Positions 23,497 to 34,335 of a stretch of 64,000 nucleotides of DNA are shown here, piece after piece. Each line of letters starts with the position of its first letter. Position 1 is the stretch's first letter. The DNA comes from Podocnemis expansa. Taxonomy: Eukaryota; Chordata; Testudines; Podocnemididae. Below the pieces are notes generated by a model, which saw only the letters and a program-made list of their open reading frames with translations, was not told the DNA's origin and did not search any database. Position numbers and translations under genes: made by a program. The stretch is from the NCBI GenBank assembly GCA_007922195.1, contig ML681990.1:37148709-37212708 (forward strand). Direction: 5' to 3'.

Positions 23497-25461
23497 TTAT
23501 GAATGAACAGAGCTGTAACGCAGCAATTTCCTGGGAGTCTTGAAATATTTATATGAGGCCATCCTAACTGAGGAAGATGTGATCCTGGGATCGAATAGGG
23601 GATCTTGATCCCCACTGGTGAGTTTGATCTCCAAACCCACATGAGCTGTCACTTGGCGAAGGAAGTCATAGTGAACACTAGTGTCCTCCCTGTAGGACCA
23701 TAGTCTGGGGTTTAGAGCCCTATTAGGGGTTGCAGACAATGGTGGTGTGGTCTTGGGCCCTTCAGTGCCATGGGAGTTTTCCTCTGAGGAGGCTTTCTGT
23801 GGCGGGGAGCACTTGTGTGGTTGGTACTGGGAGGGGACTGGTGCAAGTGATCCCTCATGGGCCTGTCTGCCCCTGTGTGAGGGGGTTACCTCCTCAGGGC
23901 TCAGGGAGCATGTTGTTTCCTGGCACCAAGGGGGTCAAGCTTGCCACGGCACTGGTGCAAGAAAGGCTAGGGCAGTTCAGCATGGTGATGAGGTGGCACT
24001 ATGGCGCCAGGGAGAAGGAGAGCTTTTTCTGAGGCCCTTGGCTATAAGGCCCAGACCGGTACTGGCGGGCTCTTTGGTGGAGGGAGAGACTCTGTTTGAC
24101 TCCAGTACCAGGGAACTTGATACCATTTGTGGGGGACAGGGACTGGTGCCATGCCTAACCTGTCCATGTCCCCAAGAGGAAAGCCATTTTTCCTGTCTGC
24201 TTCTAAGGCTTTGGTGGCGGAGGTGTAAGCAGAAGCAAGAGAGCATTTGCTACCTCAGAAGCCTCTGGGGTGGAGGGGGCTTTCATGGTCCTCAGACCCT
24301 GGTCCTGAGAGTGGACTGGTTTGGGAGAGCTGGAGTGGTGCCTGTACTTCAGCACTGAGGTGGATGTCGAGTGCGTCATCTTGTGCTCCTGAGGGGAGCA
24401 GTGCCGAGAGGGCTCTGGTGCTGATCTGGCATGTGGTGCTGCCGGCTCTGTAATAACTCTTGGGGAGGAAGGGGTTAACATTCTGGTCGGTGAGTCCCAG
24501 GACAGCCAATAGGAACGAAGTGCAGTTTTTTGAATTGTAACAGCAGCCTCGCCTGGGCCTGTTTGGATGCAGCAGAGCTCCTGGAAGGATCAGGAGGAGG
24601 CCAGAGGGGCCTGAGGAAGAATCCAGCAACATCCTTACCAGAGATAAGTTAAATTTGTTACTGACCAGGCATGGGTAGAACAGGGAATGTTTACTTAGAC
24701 GTGGTCAGGGTATTTTCTTTGTTTTCGGCTTGTTTTCTGGATTTCTCTGTGCTGAGCACATGTAACCCTCCCCCCCCCACTACCCTGTAACTACCTAAGT
24801 TAATTCCCAGAGAAGCAACTCTCTGTGTTTATTATCTGTTCTTTTTGATTAAAGAGTTTACCTTTTAAGTAAGTTCTGGTTCTGTGTCCTGAAAGGCAAG
24901 AGGTTTGTGTGCATGTGCCTTGGACTGCACAGGCAGCTACTAGAGGGAACCCTGTTCCAGTTCCAGCTCATATGGCAGCTGGGGTCCAGTCACTTTCCTG
25001 AAGGAGGAATAAACAGGATTGCAAGTACCTCACAGGGAGGAATTCCCAAGTGCGCCTTCCTGGGTCTCAAGAGGTTTTTGCATTTGGGTGGTGGCAGCGA
25101 TACCACTCCAAGGCCAGGAATTGGAGGCCTTGGAGACTTTTAAGAGCAGGCTTTAAGGCCAGTGGCTTTTCTGGCCTGTTGCGGGCCCCCACCTTCTGCA
25201 CTCAGAGTGCCAGAGTGGGGAAAAAGCCTTGACAGGCTCTGAGGAAGACCCTGATTCTCCAGGGGTAGGCTGCCGTGCTTGATCCAGGGCCAGTGCATGG
25301 TGCCTGTGCTCCCTGTCTTTCAGGGTCCTTGGTTTAAAGGACCAACAAATGGAGCAACTGGTAGCTTGGTGGGATTCACCCAGGCACTGTAGGCAGTTCT
25401 TGTGGGGATCATCCCTCGGGAAGGGCTTGCCACAAGAAGTACAGGGTTTGAAGTCGGGCAT
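23497..25461 (-). pseudogene. DIRS gag, minus strand, split
   Basis: N-terminus at 25461: MPDFKPCTSCGKPFPRDDPH, then CLQCLGESH and CSIC, the same Cys/His array as other copies. The Ser-rich middle resumes left of the LTR (24440 to 23740) with many frame breaks. The C-terminal part (23739-23497) contains DFLRQVTAHVGLEI and DQDPLFD, corresponding to HQELLRRVATGLNI and DADPMVD at 58880-58970. Non-functional. Confidence 0.65.
24449..25150 (+). mobile_element. LTR-like insertion with Leu-type primer-binding site
   Basis: Candidate LTR from tgtaataactc (24449) to tttttgca (25082), with ATTAAA near 24849 as possible polyadenylation signal. Directly after it, 25089-25106 reads tggtggcagcgataccac, whose first ten bases complement the 3' end of vertebrate tRNA-Leu (GCTGCCACCA); ERV-L-like elements use such a primer site. 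Internal sequence ends within about 100 bases, and DIRS gag resumes. The second LTR is absent, so this is a fragment. Boundaries are inferred. Confidence 0.45.
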
Positions 25462-25832
25462 AGTTTGTGGCAGTTGGGAGCAGTCTTCTGGCTCTGGGTT
25501 CGTAAGCTCATAGGAGTAGTGGTTTGCGGTGGAACGAAGTCTCTGAACAGATCTTCAAAGATGAACGGGCAGCTCATACATGGCAGACTAGATGGGTGCT
25601 TGTGTAATTGTAAGAAGTGGGCTGTTCTGTAACCATTGCTGAAGGTGGAAAAACGAAATGAGGAGGATCAGGGTCTGGGTCAAATATATAGCCATGGGAG
25701 TGGCTGGAGGGGGTGTTGGCCACCAACTCTGTTTTGATAGGCTAGGGCTAAAATGTTTCTGGCCAATTGTGCACTGCAGCATGTAGATACCTGATACTGA
25801 ATGATGCAAGCAGAGCTCAAAGAACCTGTAAC

Positions 25833-26285
25833 TCTCTTTCAGAATTGCAGCTTCCCATAATAGTCCTTCATCCTGTAGGTGTGGCCTACATTATTTTTCC
25901 TAGGTGCATATGTTTAAATTCAGTCAACTGTATGTGTATAGCTTACTTGTGATCAGTTTACCAAATGATTCAGATTATTCTGAATTGGTGACCAGTTGTC
26001 TTTTATTATTTAGTGCTGGAATTTGTCATCTGCAAACTTTCTTGCCAGTACTTCTAAATAAGCAGTTATCTTCAAGTTCATTGATTTAAATCCCAACCAA
26101 CTTTTCTTGCAGAGATTCTTCTACAGAACCCTTCAGCTAATGTTTAATAATATGCAGTACCCAACCCAAATTCTCTGGTTCCCTTGAAAATCAGCAGAAG
26201 TGTGACCCATCCATATGGAGTTCTTAGACCTCTACAACACCTCCTAGCAATGATGTTTATCCACTGGAGTTACCTTACCAAGGGC
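25833..26285. other. No gene or recognised repeat
   Basis: AT-rich spacer. Confidence 0.4.
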
Positions 26286-26880
26286 TCCATCCAGGGGCGT
26301 GGCTGCCATTGGGCCTACAGGACACGGGCCTTGGATGAATAGCCTGCGGCCCCTTATCTGATTTCCCCAGCAACAGAGGCTGTTTGCAGGGGGGGAGAAG
26401 CTAAGTTGTGAAGCGAGTGAGGGGCCTGCACCCTGTAGAGTCATGGAGCAAAGAGAAGAAGGAACTTTAAATTCTCTCTCCCCTCTGCTGCACAGGCTCT
26501 GCCCTGCTTTGTTCAGGACCAGCATGTGCATGATACTGGTAAGTACTATGAGTGTGTGTGTGTGTAGGGGGGGGGACCTGAAGGCAGCCTGGCGGGGCTG
26601 GAGGCATTGGGAGCAGGGGATCCTTCTCCAGGTCGGTCAGGTGGGTCTGAGGATCATCCCCTGTCCCATGGGTCAGCGACTTGGTGGCCAGCCAGAGCAG
26701 TGGCAGGTTGTAGGATGGGGATGCCCCCCCCAGGGTGGCAGGTGGGGATTGGACCCCTCCCCCCACCCATTCAGTGAGGTAACTTGGGGGGTGGGTAGCC
26801 CAGGGATCATCCCCCAGCTGGAGATGCCAGTGATGACCCTATTTACAAATTCTGGAGACCAGCACCACATGATGCACCGA
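26286..26880 (+). mobile_element. GC-rich element starting caggggcgtggc
   Basis: Left terminus caggggcgtggctgcc. Its complement-type end, gcaacgcccctg, occurs at 28632-28643 and 44429-44440, so it belongs to a CAGGGGCGT family (hAT-type). A right terminus is not clear here. Includes a (TG)n run at 26548-26566. Confidence 0.4.
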
Positions 26881-26904
26881 AAATTTATTCTGTGCTTTTG
26901 AAAT

Positions 26905-27845
26905 TTGATTTTCTTGTTTGCTTGTTTGTAATTAAGCTGGGGGTTGAGAGGGCGTGACTATAGGGAAATAGCTTTGTGTTTTTAAACTACTGTCTTGGTG
27001 TTTAAATTACCCCTGCCCATCCCATGATGGGGACCTCACACCAAGGCTAACAAGCTCAGCAGTTACCAGATCATTTTAGTCACAGACATGCTAATTGATA
27101 CCCATAATACTGAATCTGCCTAATTGTATTGTGAGCTTCCCTGAACCATTGCCACCCCAGCCAGGAATGTGAATTGTCCACTTAAGCAAGTCATTATTTA
27201 CCCTAAAAACAACCCCAGTGTTGTGCCTTGAACCAATTGTTTCTTCCCTACAAAAATCTTGACCCAGGTTCGGAGTTCTGCTCTGATGCCTGGATCTAAA
27301 AGCTGGATCATCTCCACTGGGACTTCACCTTTTCCTTCCTGATTGCAGTGAGACCTCTCCTTGTCTCTATCTAGTGTGCTGACCCTGAACTGCATAGCCT
27401 GTTTCCTGGGAACCTTTCTGCTACAGAGTGGTGAGACCCCCCACGCCACCCCTCCTTAGACTCTGTCTCTTTTTCTCTCTTCATCCCTTTGTTCAAATAT
27501 AATGCTCTCTATCTCTAGGCCTGATACAATAGAATCTACATAATATTATAACTGTTTTTCTTTCCTTGTATGGTTTTTGATGCTGTAACTGTTTGGGTAT
27601 TTTTATCTCCTTTTGTAATTATTACTATTATTGTAAGTTTTAGGTACTTAGCAATAAAATGACTTTTGTAATCCAGCCAACTCTTTCAAAACTTCACTCC
27701 CTCCCCTTTGTGTTCTTGGCTTCCCTATACTGCTCTGCAGCAATGCTTCCTTTATATGGCCAAAGATCCCTGGGATCCCCATAGTCCTGAAAGTTTGCTC
27801 ATTAATGGGGATACCAGCCTGATTGGTTCCAGGGTTATATAAAGG
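26905..27845 (+). repeat. LTR-like sequence, family unknown
   Basis: No ORF. Contains AATAAA at 27652-27657 after a TG-rich stretch, a TATA-like gggttatataaagg near 27833, and a pyrimidine-rich segment, a layout seen in retrotransposon LTRs. No second LTR, primer site or internal genes are present. This is an inference from composition and signals only. Confidence 0.3.
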
Positions 27846-27998
27846 TAACAGCTGAAAAGTGCTGTTTTGACCCTGCTTGAGTCCAGGGGCACATAGGGTA
27901 GCAGCTGAAGAGTGCTGAGTGATCCAGCCTGCTGAGTTCAGGGACGTATAAGTGGTCAGCTGAGAGTGCTGATAGACCCAGTCTGCTCAGACACGCCC
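27846..27998 (+). repeat. Three-unit tandem repeat (~53 bp)
   Basis: Units begin taacagctgaaaagtgctg (27846), tagcagctgaagagtgctga (27899) and tggtcagctgagagtgctga (27954), each followed by a variant of 'cc(c)tgct...gt(c/t)cag'. The third is shorter. Lies next to the LTR-like stretch. Confidence 0.7.
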
Positions 27999-28435
27999 TT
28001 TTTTATTGATGAATGTGTATATGTGGGTGGTTATTTGAATCTGGGAATGGAAGAATCCGCTCCTGGGAAACTGAAGCCCAGCAAGGGTGGGTCATTGGGA
28101 GGGAGCTAGCAGAAGGGAGAAGTGAGCTCCATATAGAAACTCAAGTGACACAAGCAGTACACTAATAGAATTGCAACCTTCCCCCCCCCCCAAAGGAAGT
28201 AACACTAGTAAATGAGCATATCTCAAGTTGGTGTGCAAAGTTGGTAACACTACCATGGCCCAGGGAGCAAATTTCCTTTCAGAAACATCATATCTCCATG
28301 TTTCCAAAATTTTCCATTTCATGCGAAATTATTCAGTGCTGTTCAGAACAAGTGACATTCAGAATATTCAAGGGGGTTGGCAGGGATGTCACACAGTAAA
28401 TTGTTTCAGATATGTCAACACTTCCAGTGCTGAGT
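27999..28435. other. No gene or recognised repeat
   Basis: Includes a C-run at 28181-28192; nothing else supported. Confidence 0.4.
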
Positions 28436-28645
28436 GATGCCTTTAGACATGTGGAGGGGCTGCCTAGTGCACACAGGCCCTGGGGCTTGTGGCTGGGCAT
28501 GTGTGCAGGGCAGGGTGGGGGTGAAGTCCAGCGGGGGGGGCGAAGTGGGGGTGGGGTCTAGTGGGGGGGCAGACTTGCTGGGCCTATCGTGAGGGGTGGG
28601 CTGGAGTGCACAGCACCAGGGTGTTTTCCTATCGAGCAACGCCCC
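28436..28645. mobile_element. GC-rich element fragment ending gcaacgcccctg
   Basis: A GC-rich block with G-runs. Its right end, gcaacgcccctg, complements the caggggcgt start at 26286 and matches 44429-44440. The left end is not defined. Confidence 0.4.
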
Positions 28646-29755
28646 TGACTCCATCTAATCTTGACATAAAAAGTGGATGTTCAAAATGAAGAGGGCTTTG
28701 TGGAACAGTTAATGCAGCCAATGTGTTTCATTTTATCCTTGTAAATTCTGCTGTGATAGCATGTGGATGAGTGGAATCTTTTGTGCTACTCCCACACTCT
28801 ACCCCCCCCCCCATGCTGTGACCTGCATTATTCTCTCACCACTAACGTTGTAAAGTGTTTTAGACCTCTCCTACTTGCTCGTATCAACAGCTGAGTAATT
28901 TTCGGATTATAAAGACACTCTGAGCATGCATCAGCCACAAAAGACTGGAGCAAGTAAGTGTACAGAAGAGAGGAACAAAATTTTTGGAATTTCCATTCTA
29001 CTGAAAATTCTGACACTTCAACATATGGGGTTCCTTTTTTAAAAATTGAGACAAAATTGTGTGGGTTTTTTTTTTTTTTTGGACAGAATGAAAGTTCTGA
29101 AACACTTAGATTTGCAGTATTTAGCTTTAAAAACTTTCAGTCAAAATTAAACCTTTTGACATTGTTTTATTTTTGGTAATATCGAGAATGTTTCTACAGA
29201 AAATTCCAACTGTGTGTGTGGAAACTTCATTTTCCTTTGGAAAATGATTTGGATGAAAAAGTTGCAACTAGCTTTTGTGTACAGTACCTGCCAGAAAAAT
29301 AACTAAATTATTAGCTGTCAGTCATAACTTCTATACAAGTCATACCACTAGCATGCAATTTTCTATCAACTTTTGCATCACGAGCCTCAATCTTCTTTCA
29401 CTTCCATCAGTTTTACTCTGGTTTACTTCCTTTAAGTTCAAAGGGAGTACTCCTGGTTTATATCACAGTGAGATCACTAATCAGGGTTGAGTATTTCACA
29501 GCTGTTTACATTAACACTGATTTTTTTAATGTGTTAATTATCATTGACAATGCAAATGCAAAACCCACTTTCCTTCTACCTGTGGACCCAGAAAGTCAAC
29601 AAACTGTAAACAGGTGTTTTAAATTTTAATGGCAGTCAGACAGCATTTTAGAATAGCAGCATTGTAATTACTTAATTTATATGCAAGGCATTTACCATCA
29701 CATTTACCTTTAAGATGTTATCTCAGCTTTTAGTGCTTTGCTTTACACAACTGCT
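28646..29755. other. No gene or recognised repeat
   Basis: AT-rich with a T-run at 29065-29080. Confidence 0.5.
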
Positions 29756-29900
29756 TGTTGTTTTTTTACTGGACTAGACTAACACGGCTATCCCTTTGGA
29801 AATTGCTTTACTTATGCCCCTAAAAACAGCAGCTGATTCCTGCCTAAAAAAACAAGGAGTTGTGTGGCACTTAAAGACTGCTGCCCCTTTGGAAATTGAT
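29756..29900. mobile_element. PLE tail end fragments, opposite orientations
   Basis: 29760-29805 is the extreme PLE tail end in plus orientation (ggactagactaacacggcta). 29850-29880 is the adjacent tail part in minus orientation (acaaggagttgtgtggcact). Another tail-end scrap (ccctttggaaattg) follows at 29884-29898. Confidence 0.55.
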
Positions 29901-30970
29901 TCCTGCCTGTCTGAGACAAAACCTGGAGATCAGATATTATTGCTTCAACATTCCCTGGTGTAGCTGTTCAAACCCTAGACTGTTCAAGTGGTTTCTAGTA
30001 TGTTGTAAAATGTATTTAACCTTTGTATTGCTCTGCTGATCTGTAACTTTCTAATATCAGGGCTTTCAAACCTTCAGTTGCTCAGTTCAGCATATTTATG
30101 AACATAATGTGTATTCAGGATATGTTCTATAGAAATTTGTAATTAGAGAAGAAAGATGAATTTAGGTGTGTTAGATATGCATCTGCTGAGAGTAGAAAAT
30201 AAGATTAAAGCCCAAAATAGCATGTCTTATTTCTTTCAATTTCAAGCAAAAATTGTATCTTCTTTTTATATAGCTGGCTCATTAGAGCAACCCTAGCTTT
30301 GTTTTCACATTGTAAGTAGTAATCTTATTTTTATTAAATTTTCAGAAATTATAGGCATTAAAAGAAAATCCATTAGATTTGCACTAATAGCAAAGGATTT
30401 TACGTGGAGTAATTGTTATTTTATTATGACTAGCAGCTAGAAAAAATAACTGAGGAAACTGGACCTTCATTCTTTTTTTTTTTTTTTTGTTTAAATTTAT
30501 TTAAAAAAAAAAAATTAACACGTACCTCAAGCTATCAGAGACCACATAATTAGCAGACTGCAAGCCCAAAGGCAGATCCTATCTCAGCTCCTCCCTAGCT
30601 ATTTACCATATGGGAAAACACCATAGACCATGGTGTACTGATCATAACATCCAAATATCCCAGGTAAGAAGATTGGTACATGTAGGGGGAAAAAAATTAT
30701 CCGCAGGTTTTTAAATGACCCTTTCATTCCCTAATAATCTTGAAGCTTGAGTGGACCCTTCAAGGAAATTGCCTATAAAATAATTATATTCATGATGTTC
30801 AAGGAGACAGGTGCTTCTCTTTCAACAGTAAAGGCAGTTCTATTTTAAAAGGTGACTTTGTTAAAATGGCCTAGTAAGGTTCCAAGTTCCATGTGTCACT
30901 GATATCGATTTAATATCTTCTGGCAGTCAGGCTGAAAATATTTTCCTTCTTGTATATCAGCAACCTAATG
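29901..30970. other. No gene or recognised repeat
   Basis: AT-rich. Contains a T-run (about 30472-30489) and an A-run near 30503-30513. Confidence 0.5.
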
Positions 30971-30974
30971 AGTT

Positions 30975-31104
30975 CCAAAGGGGCAGCCATGTTAGTCTAG
31001 TTCTGCAAAACAGGCAAGAAGTCTTGTGGCACTTAAAGACTAACAAATTTATTTACTGGATGAGCTTTCATTGGAGAAATCCCACTTCGTCAGATGCTAA
31101 CAAA
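30975..31104 (-). mobile_element. PLE tail fragment, minus strand
   Basis: Starts with the terminal complement ccaaaggggcagccatgtta, continues with ttgtggcacttaaagactaa, and ends with the hammerhead-like complement cccacttcgtcagatgc. Matches the tail at 14790-14910. No coding part. Confidence 0.75.
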
Positions 31105-31329
31105 GGGATACAAAACAAAGGATGAATTCAGATACACCTATCTGTGTCACCTATGCAAACCTCATTAAAGTCAATGTAGTCATATGGGCTGGCGAAGAGC
31201 ACTGTTTTAAGGCAATTGAATTACACAAATGTATTTGAGGATATAGTTTAGCTGGCAGATCCTCTCTTACTAGTGTGGTTATCAAAAATAAAAAGATTTC
31301 AGCAGAACACAAGGTGAATTTGTGAATGT

Positions 31330-32378
31330 ATGAGTTTGTAATGTAATGCATGTTCAGTGAGTTTGCAGATGACACCAAGCTGCAGGGAATGGTAGACATG
31401 CTGGAGGGCAAGGAAGAGGATTCAGGGAGACTTAGACAAATTGGAGCAGTGGGCCAAAAGAAATCTCATGTGATTCAACAAGGACAACTGCAAAGTTATG
31501 CACTTAGGACGGGAAAAACCCTATGCACTGCTACAGGCTGGGGACTGATCGGCTAAGCAGCAGTACTGTAGCAAAGGACGTTGGGGTTATGGTGGTTGGG
31601 AAACTGGATATGAGTCGACAGTGTGCTCTTGTAGCCAAAAAGGCTACTGGCATATTGGGCTGTATCAGTAGGAGTGTTACCAGCAGATCAAGGGATGTGA
31701 TTATTCCCCTCTATTTGGTACTGGTGAGTCCACATCTGGAATACTGTGTCCAGTTTTGGGCTCCCCATGACAAAAAGGATGTGGACAAGTTAGAAAGAGT
31801 CCAGTGGAAGGCAACAGAAATGACTAGGGGTCTGGGGCACGTGACTTCTGTGGAGCAACTGAAGAAACTAGGCTCCTTTAGTCTGCAGAAAAGAAGACTG
31901 AGGGGGGATTTGATAGTAGGACCACCTTCAACTACTTGAAGGGGAAAAAAGCAAGGAATCTTGTGGCACTTAAAGACTAACAGATTTATTTATCTCATGA
32001 GCTTTTGTGGGAGAAAATCCCACTTCATCAGATGCTTTGAAGAGGGGAACTTGAAGGGGTGCTCCAGAGAGGCAGGAGCTAGACTGTTCTTAATAGTAAC
32101 AGAGGACAGAAGAAGGAGCAATGGTTTCAGGTTACAGCTGGGGAGGTCAAGGTTGGATATTAGGAAAAACTTTTTTACTAGGAGATTGGTGAAGCATTGG
32201 AATGGGTTGCCTAGGGAGGTGGTGGAATCTCTGTCTTTGGAGATGTTTATGATCTGGTTAGATAATACCTTGGCTGGGATGACTTAGTGAGAGTGGTCCT
32301 GCTTTTAGCAGTGGGTTGAACTAGATGAACTCATGAGGTCCTTTCCAACCCTATGATTGTATGGTTCTACGATAATGC
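31330..32378 (+). mobile_element. CR1 LINE, 3' third, interrupted by a PLE tail
   Basis: The RT C-terminal region is recognisable in several frames: FADDTKLQGMVD (31357, palm-type FADDT), AKDVGVMVVGKLDMSRQCA, VSPHLEYCVQFWAPHDKKDV and LKKLGSFSLQKRRLRGDL. The tail follows with ttgcctagggaggtggtgga and ends 'tatgattgtatggttctacga'. Small indels break the frame. The insertion at 31945-32048 splits it. Confidence 0.9.
31945..32048 (-). mobile_element. Minimal PLE tail inserted in CR1 with 11-bp TSD
   Basis: Only about 104 bases: the tail from a poly-T-like end (aaaaaagcaaggaatcttgt on plus) to the hammerhead region (cacttcatcagatgctttga). acttgaagggg flanks it at 31934-31944 and 32049-32059. CR1 sequence continues on both sides, so the insertion is clean and complete at both ends despite lacking any coding sequence. 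Confidence 0.8.
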
Positions 32379-33310
32379 AGAGGGTGGCCATTAGACCAAT
32401 CTAGTCATGGATCTGCTGGCTCCTTTCTTCTGTGGCTTACGCTGCTCCTCCAAAACATGAATGCTGGGGCACAGGGAGTCTCCATGGACCATTGGACCAT
32501 GATGTGCAAGGTGCATGCACATTGTAGTGGGCTTCACGCTGGAGCCAGCAGGTCTCTTGGTCTGTCCCCAGCGAAACCAAATCTGAGTCTTGAGATAGCT
32601 CTTCCGGGCTGTCCAGATGGCCAAAGCACAGTTCTTCTCTCCTGCCTTTAGAGTTCTCTGGGATCTCTCAGTTGGCTAGGAGGAGTAAGGAAGGGTTGTT
32701 ACTCTCCTTCAGGTCAGAGCCCAAAGGGAGAAAGACAAGGGTGGCTCAGTGACTTCTGTTAATCAAGATCAGTATCCTTTAGGATGTTTCCTACCTTTCT
32801 TGTTTTTCCTTCAAATTGGTGCATGACTGCACTCTTCTGCATAAAGAGCAGTACTAGGGGGAGAGTAACTTCCCATCTCTCTGCCAATGTCAGAGTCCAC
32901 TTGTTCCCACTGTTCAGGGGGAAAAAGAGGCAGACTCCCAGTTGAGTGCCTGGTCTTGCCCACTTGTAGAATGGTTTGCTTCAGCAGGTCTCACCTGTCT
33001 GCCTTCTTGCAGTCAGTCCTGCACTCTTCCCCCAGCTTCACTGCAAGAGTACCTCTTTAGCCAAGTCTTCCCTGGGTAGTGTGCCCAGCTGCTGCTGAGA
33101 GGCATAGCTGACTTAGCTCAATATTGTTTCACCACTACTTTAACTTTAGTGTAGGGCCTGTAAACCTTACCAAAGACCCACGTTACAGAATCCCAGAATG
33201 CTAATTTCACTGCAGGTAGGATCCTCTGTGTCCAATGACTATTAACTCTCAATAAATGTAAATCTCTTCCATCCAAAATCTATATCCACAGAGCAAAAAG
33301 AAGTATGGTA
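32379..33310. other. No gene or recognised repeat
   Basis: No motif-bearing ORF; no family recognised. Confidence 0.4.
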
Positions 33311-33449
33311 ACAAGCAGTGTTCCCCCGAAGCTGTGCGCGTGCAGCAACAAGGGCAGGCCTGCGCACAAATCATCGCTGGCAGCACAGAGCCAGCAGCTA
33401 GGGATCCTAGCCAGCCTGAAGATACAGTCTTCGGGCTGGCAGAGAGCAG

Positions 33450-33815
33450 CGGGGATCCGGATCCGTCCTCAGCTGTTTGTGGACAAGGTGGGAAGCTTCC
33501 GCCGGGAGGGCCATCTGGATCTGCTCCCCCCACCCCCACGGCTTGCCGGTGCGGTGGAAGCTCCTCCGCTTGCCCAGCTGCAGATGGGGACAGATCCGGA
33601 TTCCTCTGGCCTGCTGGTGGCAACGCAAAGCTTCTGCCACCACTGGCAGGCTGTGGGGATCCAGATCCATCCCCATCTGCTGCCAGACAAGCAGAGGAGC
33701 TTCCACCGTACCGGCAAGCTGCGGGGGGGGGCGGGGTGAGCGGATCTGGATGGGGCCCCCAGTGGAAGCTTCCCAGCTCGTCCACAAGCAGCTGGGGAAG
33801 GATCCGGATCCCTGC
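33450..33815. repeat. Large inverted repeat (foldback), GC-rich
   Basis: Arms of about 180 bases around a centre near 33632. Left: ggatccggatccgtcctcag, gtgggaagcttccgcc, cggtgcggtggaagctcctc. Right, in reverse complement: ggatccggatccttccccag, ctgggaagcttccactg, cggtacggtggaagctcctc. Preceded at 33318 by agtgttcccccgaagctgtg, the start motif of the tgttccctcta family. The several 100-200 codon open frames on both strands are mirror artefacts of this palindrome. Confidence 0.75.
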
Positions 33816-33832
33816 AGACTGCTGGTGGTGGC

Positions 33833-34335
33833 TAGGGTTAGCAGATGTCAGGCAAAAGGAGGACATGTCCTCCTTTTTACCTTCTCATTCGCTGTCTGGT
33901 AGGCATTTTAAAATACATGATTTTGTGCGGCTTTTTACATACAGGAGTTAAAGCTGCGATCTCAAACACGTGGCCCATGGGTCGCATGCAGCCCTTAAAG
34001 CTATTTCCTGTGCCCACCAATGACACTATTGTTACCAGTATTTTCAATATTGTATGAAAAGTTTTCAGTGGTGTGGCCCTCAGGCTAATGTACTAATCCT
34101 CATGCAGCCCTCTACTAGTCCTCATGCAGCCCTCGTAGTGATTTGAGTTTGAGACCCTGAGTTAAAGTATGCTGGAACACTCAAAAAACACCCCGTTTTT
34201 AGGGGGAAGCATTCCAAGGCCCCATAAAAACAGAAGAACATTAGATTAATACTACATTTTCTCCATATGTCCTCCAATGTCCTTTTGGTACTCCCCTGTC
34301 CTCCTTTCCAGGCTTTGGTATCTGGGAGGCCTAGC
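33833..34335. mobile_element. ggttaccagat-family element interrupted by a hAT MITE
   Basis: Starts gggttagcagatgtcaggca; a related segment ends with tttggtatctgggaggcc near 34330. The copy at 47998-48170 starts ggttaccagatgtcaggca and lacks the inserted MITE. Contains repeated tgtcctcc motifs shared with 23275-23345. Confidence 0.5.
33954..34159. mobile_element. hAT-like MITE with exact 8-bp TSD
   Basis: Left end ctgcgatctcaaacacgtgg (decayed CAGGGGTCTCAAAC); right end gagtttgagaccctg. Flanked by agttaaag at 33946-33953 and 34160-34167. The paralogous repeat at 48108-48120 reads ggggttaaagtatgctgg with no insertion, which is an empty site. Confidence 0.9.

Larger units (their letters stand above)
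23490..25832 (-). mobile_element. DIRS 5' fragment, minus strand, interrupted by an LTR
   Basis: Terminal repeat at 25640-25830 (gatgcaagcagagctcaaag outermost; tatagccatgggagtggctg inside), reading leftward into gag. The gag runs to about 23500 and is split by the LTR-like insertion near 24449-25150. It points toward the plus-strand fragment at 20638. The divergence between the two gag N-termini (about one third of residues) shows these are separate copies, not a recent inversion. Confidence 0.7.

Noticed and set aside
20638..25832. The opposing DIRS halves as a recent inverted duplication or assembly palindrome
   Set aside because: The two gag N-termini differ at about a third of residues and have different insertions, so they are separate old copies.
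33249..33951. Overlapping 126-205 codon frames on both strands as proteins
   Set aside because: They mirror each other across the foldback palindrome and are Pro/Ser/Trp-rich GC artefacts.
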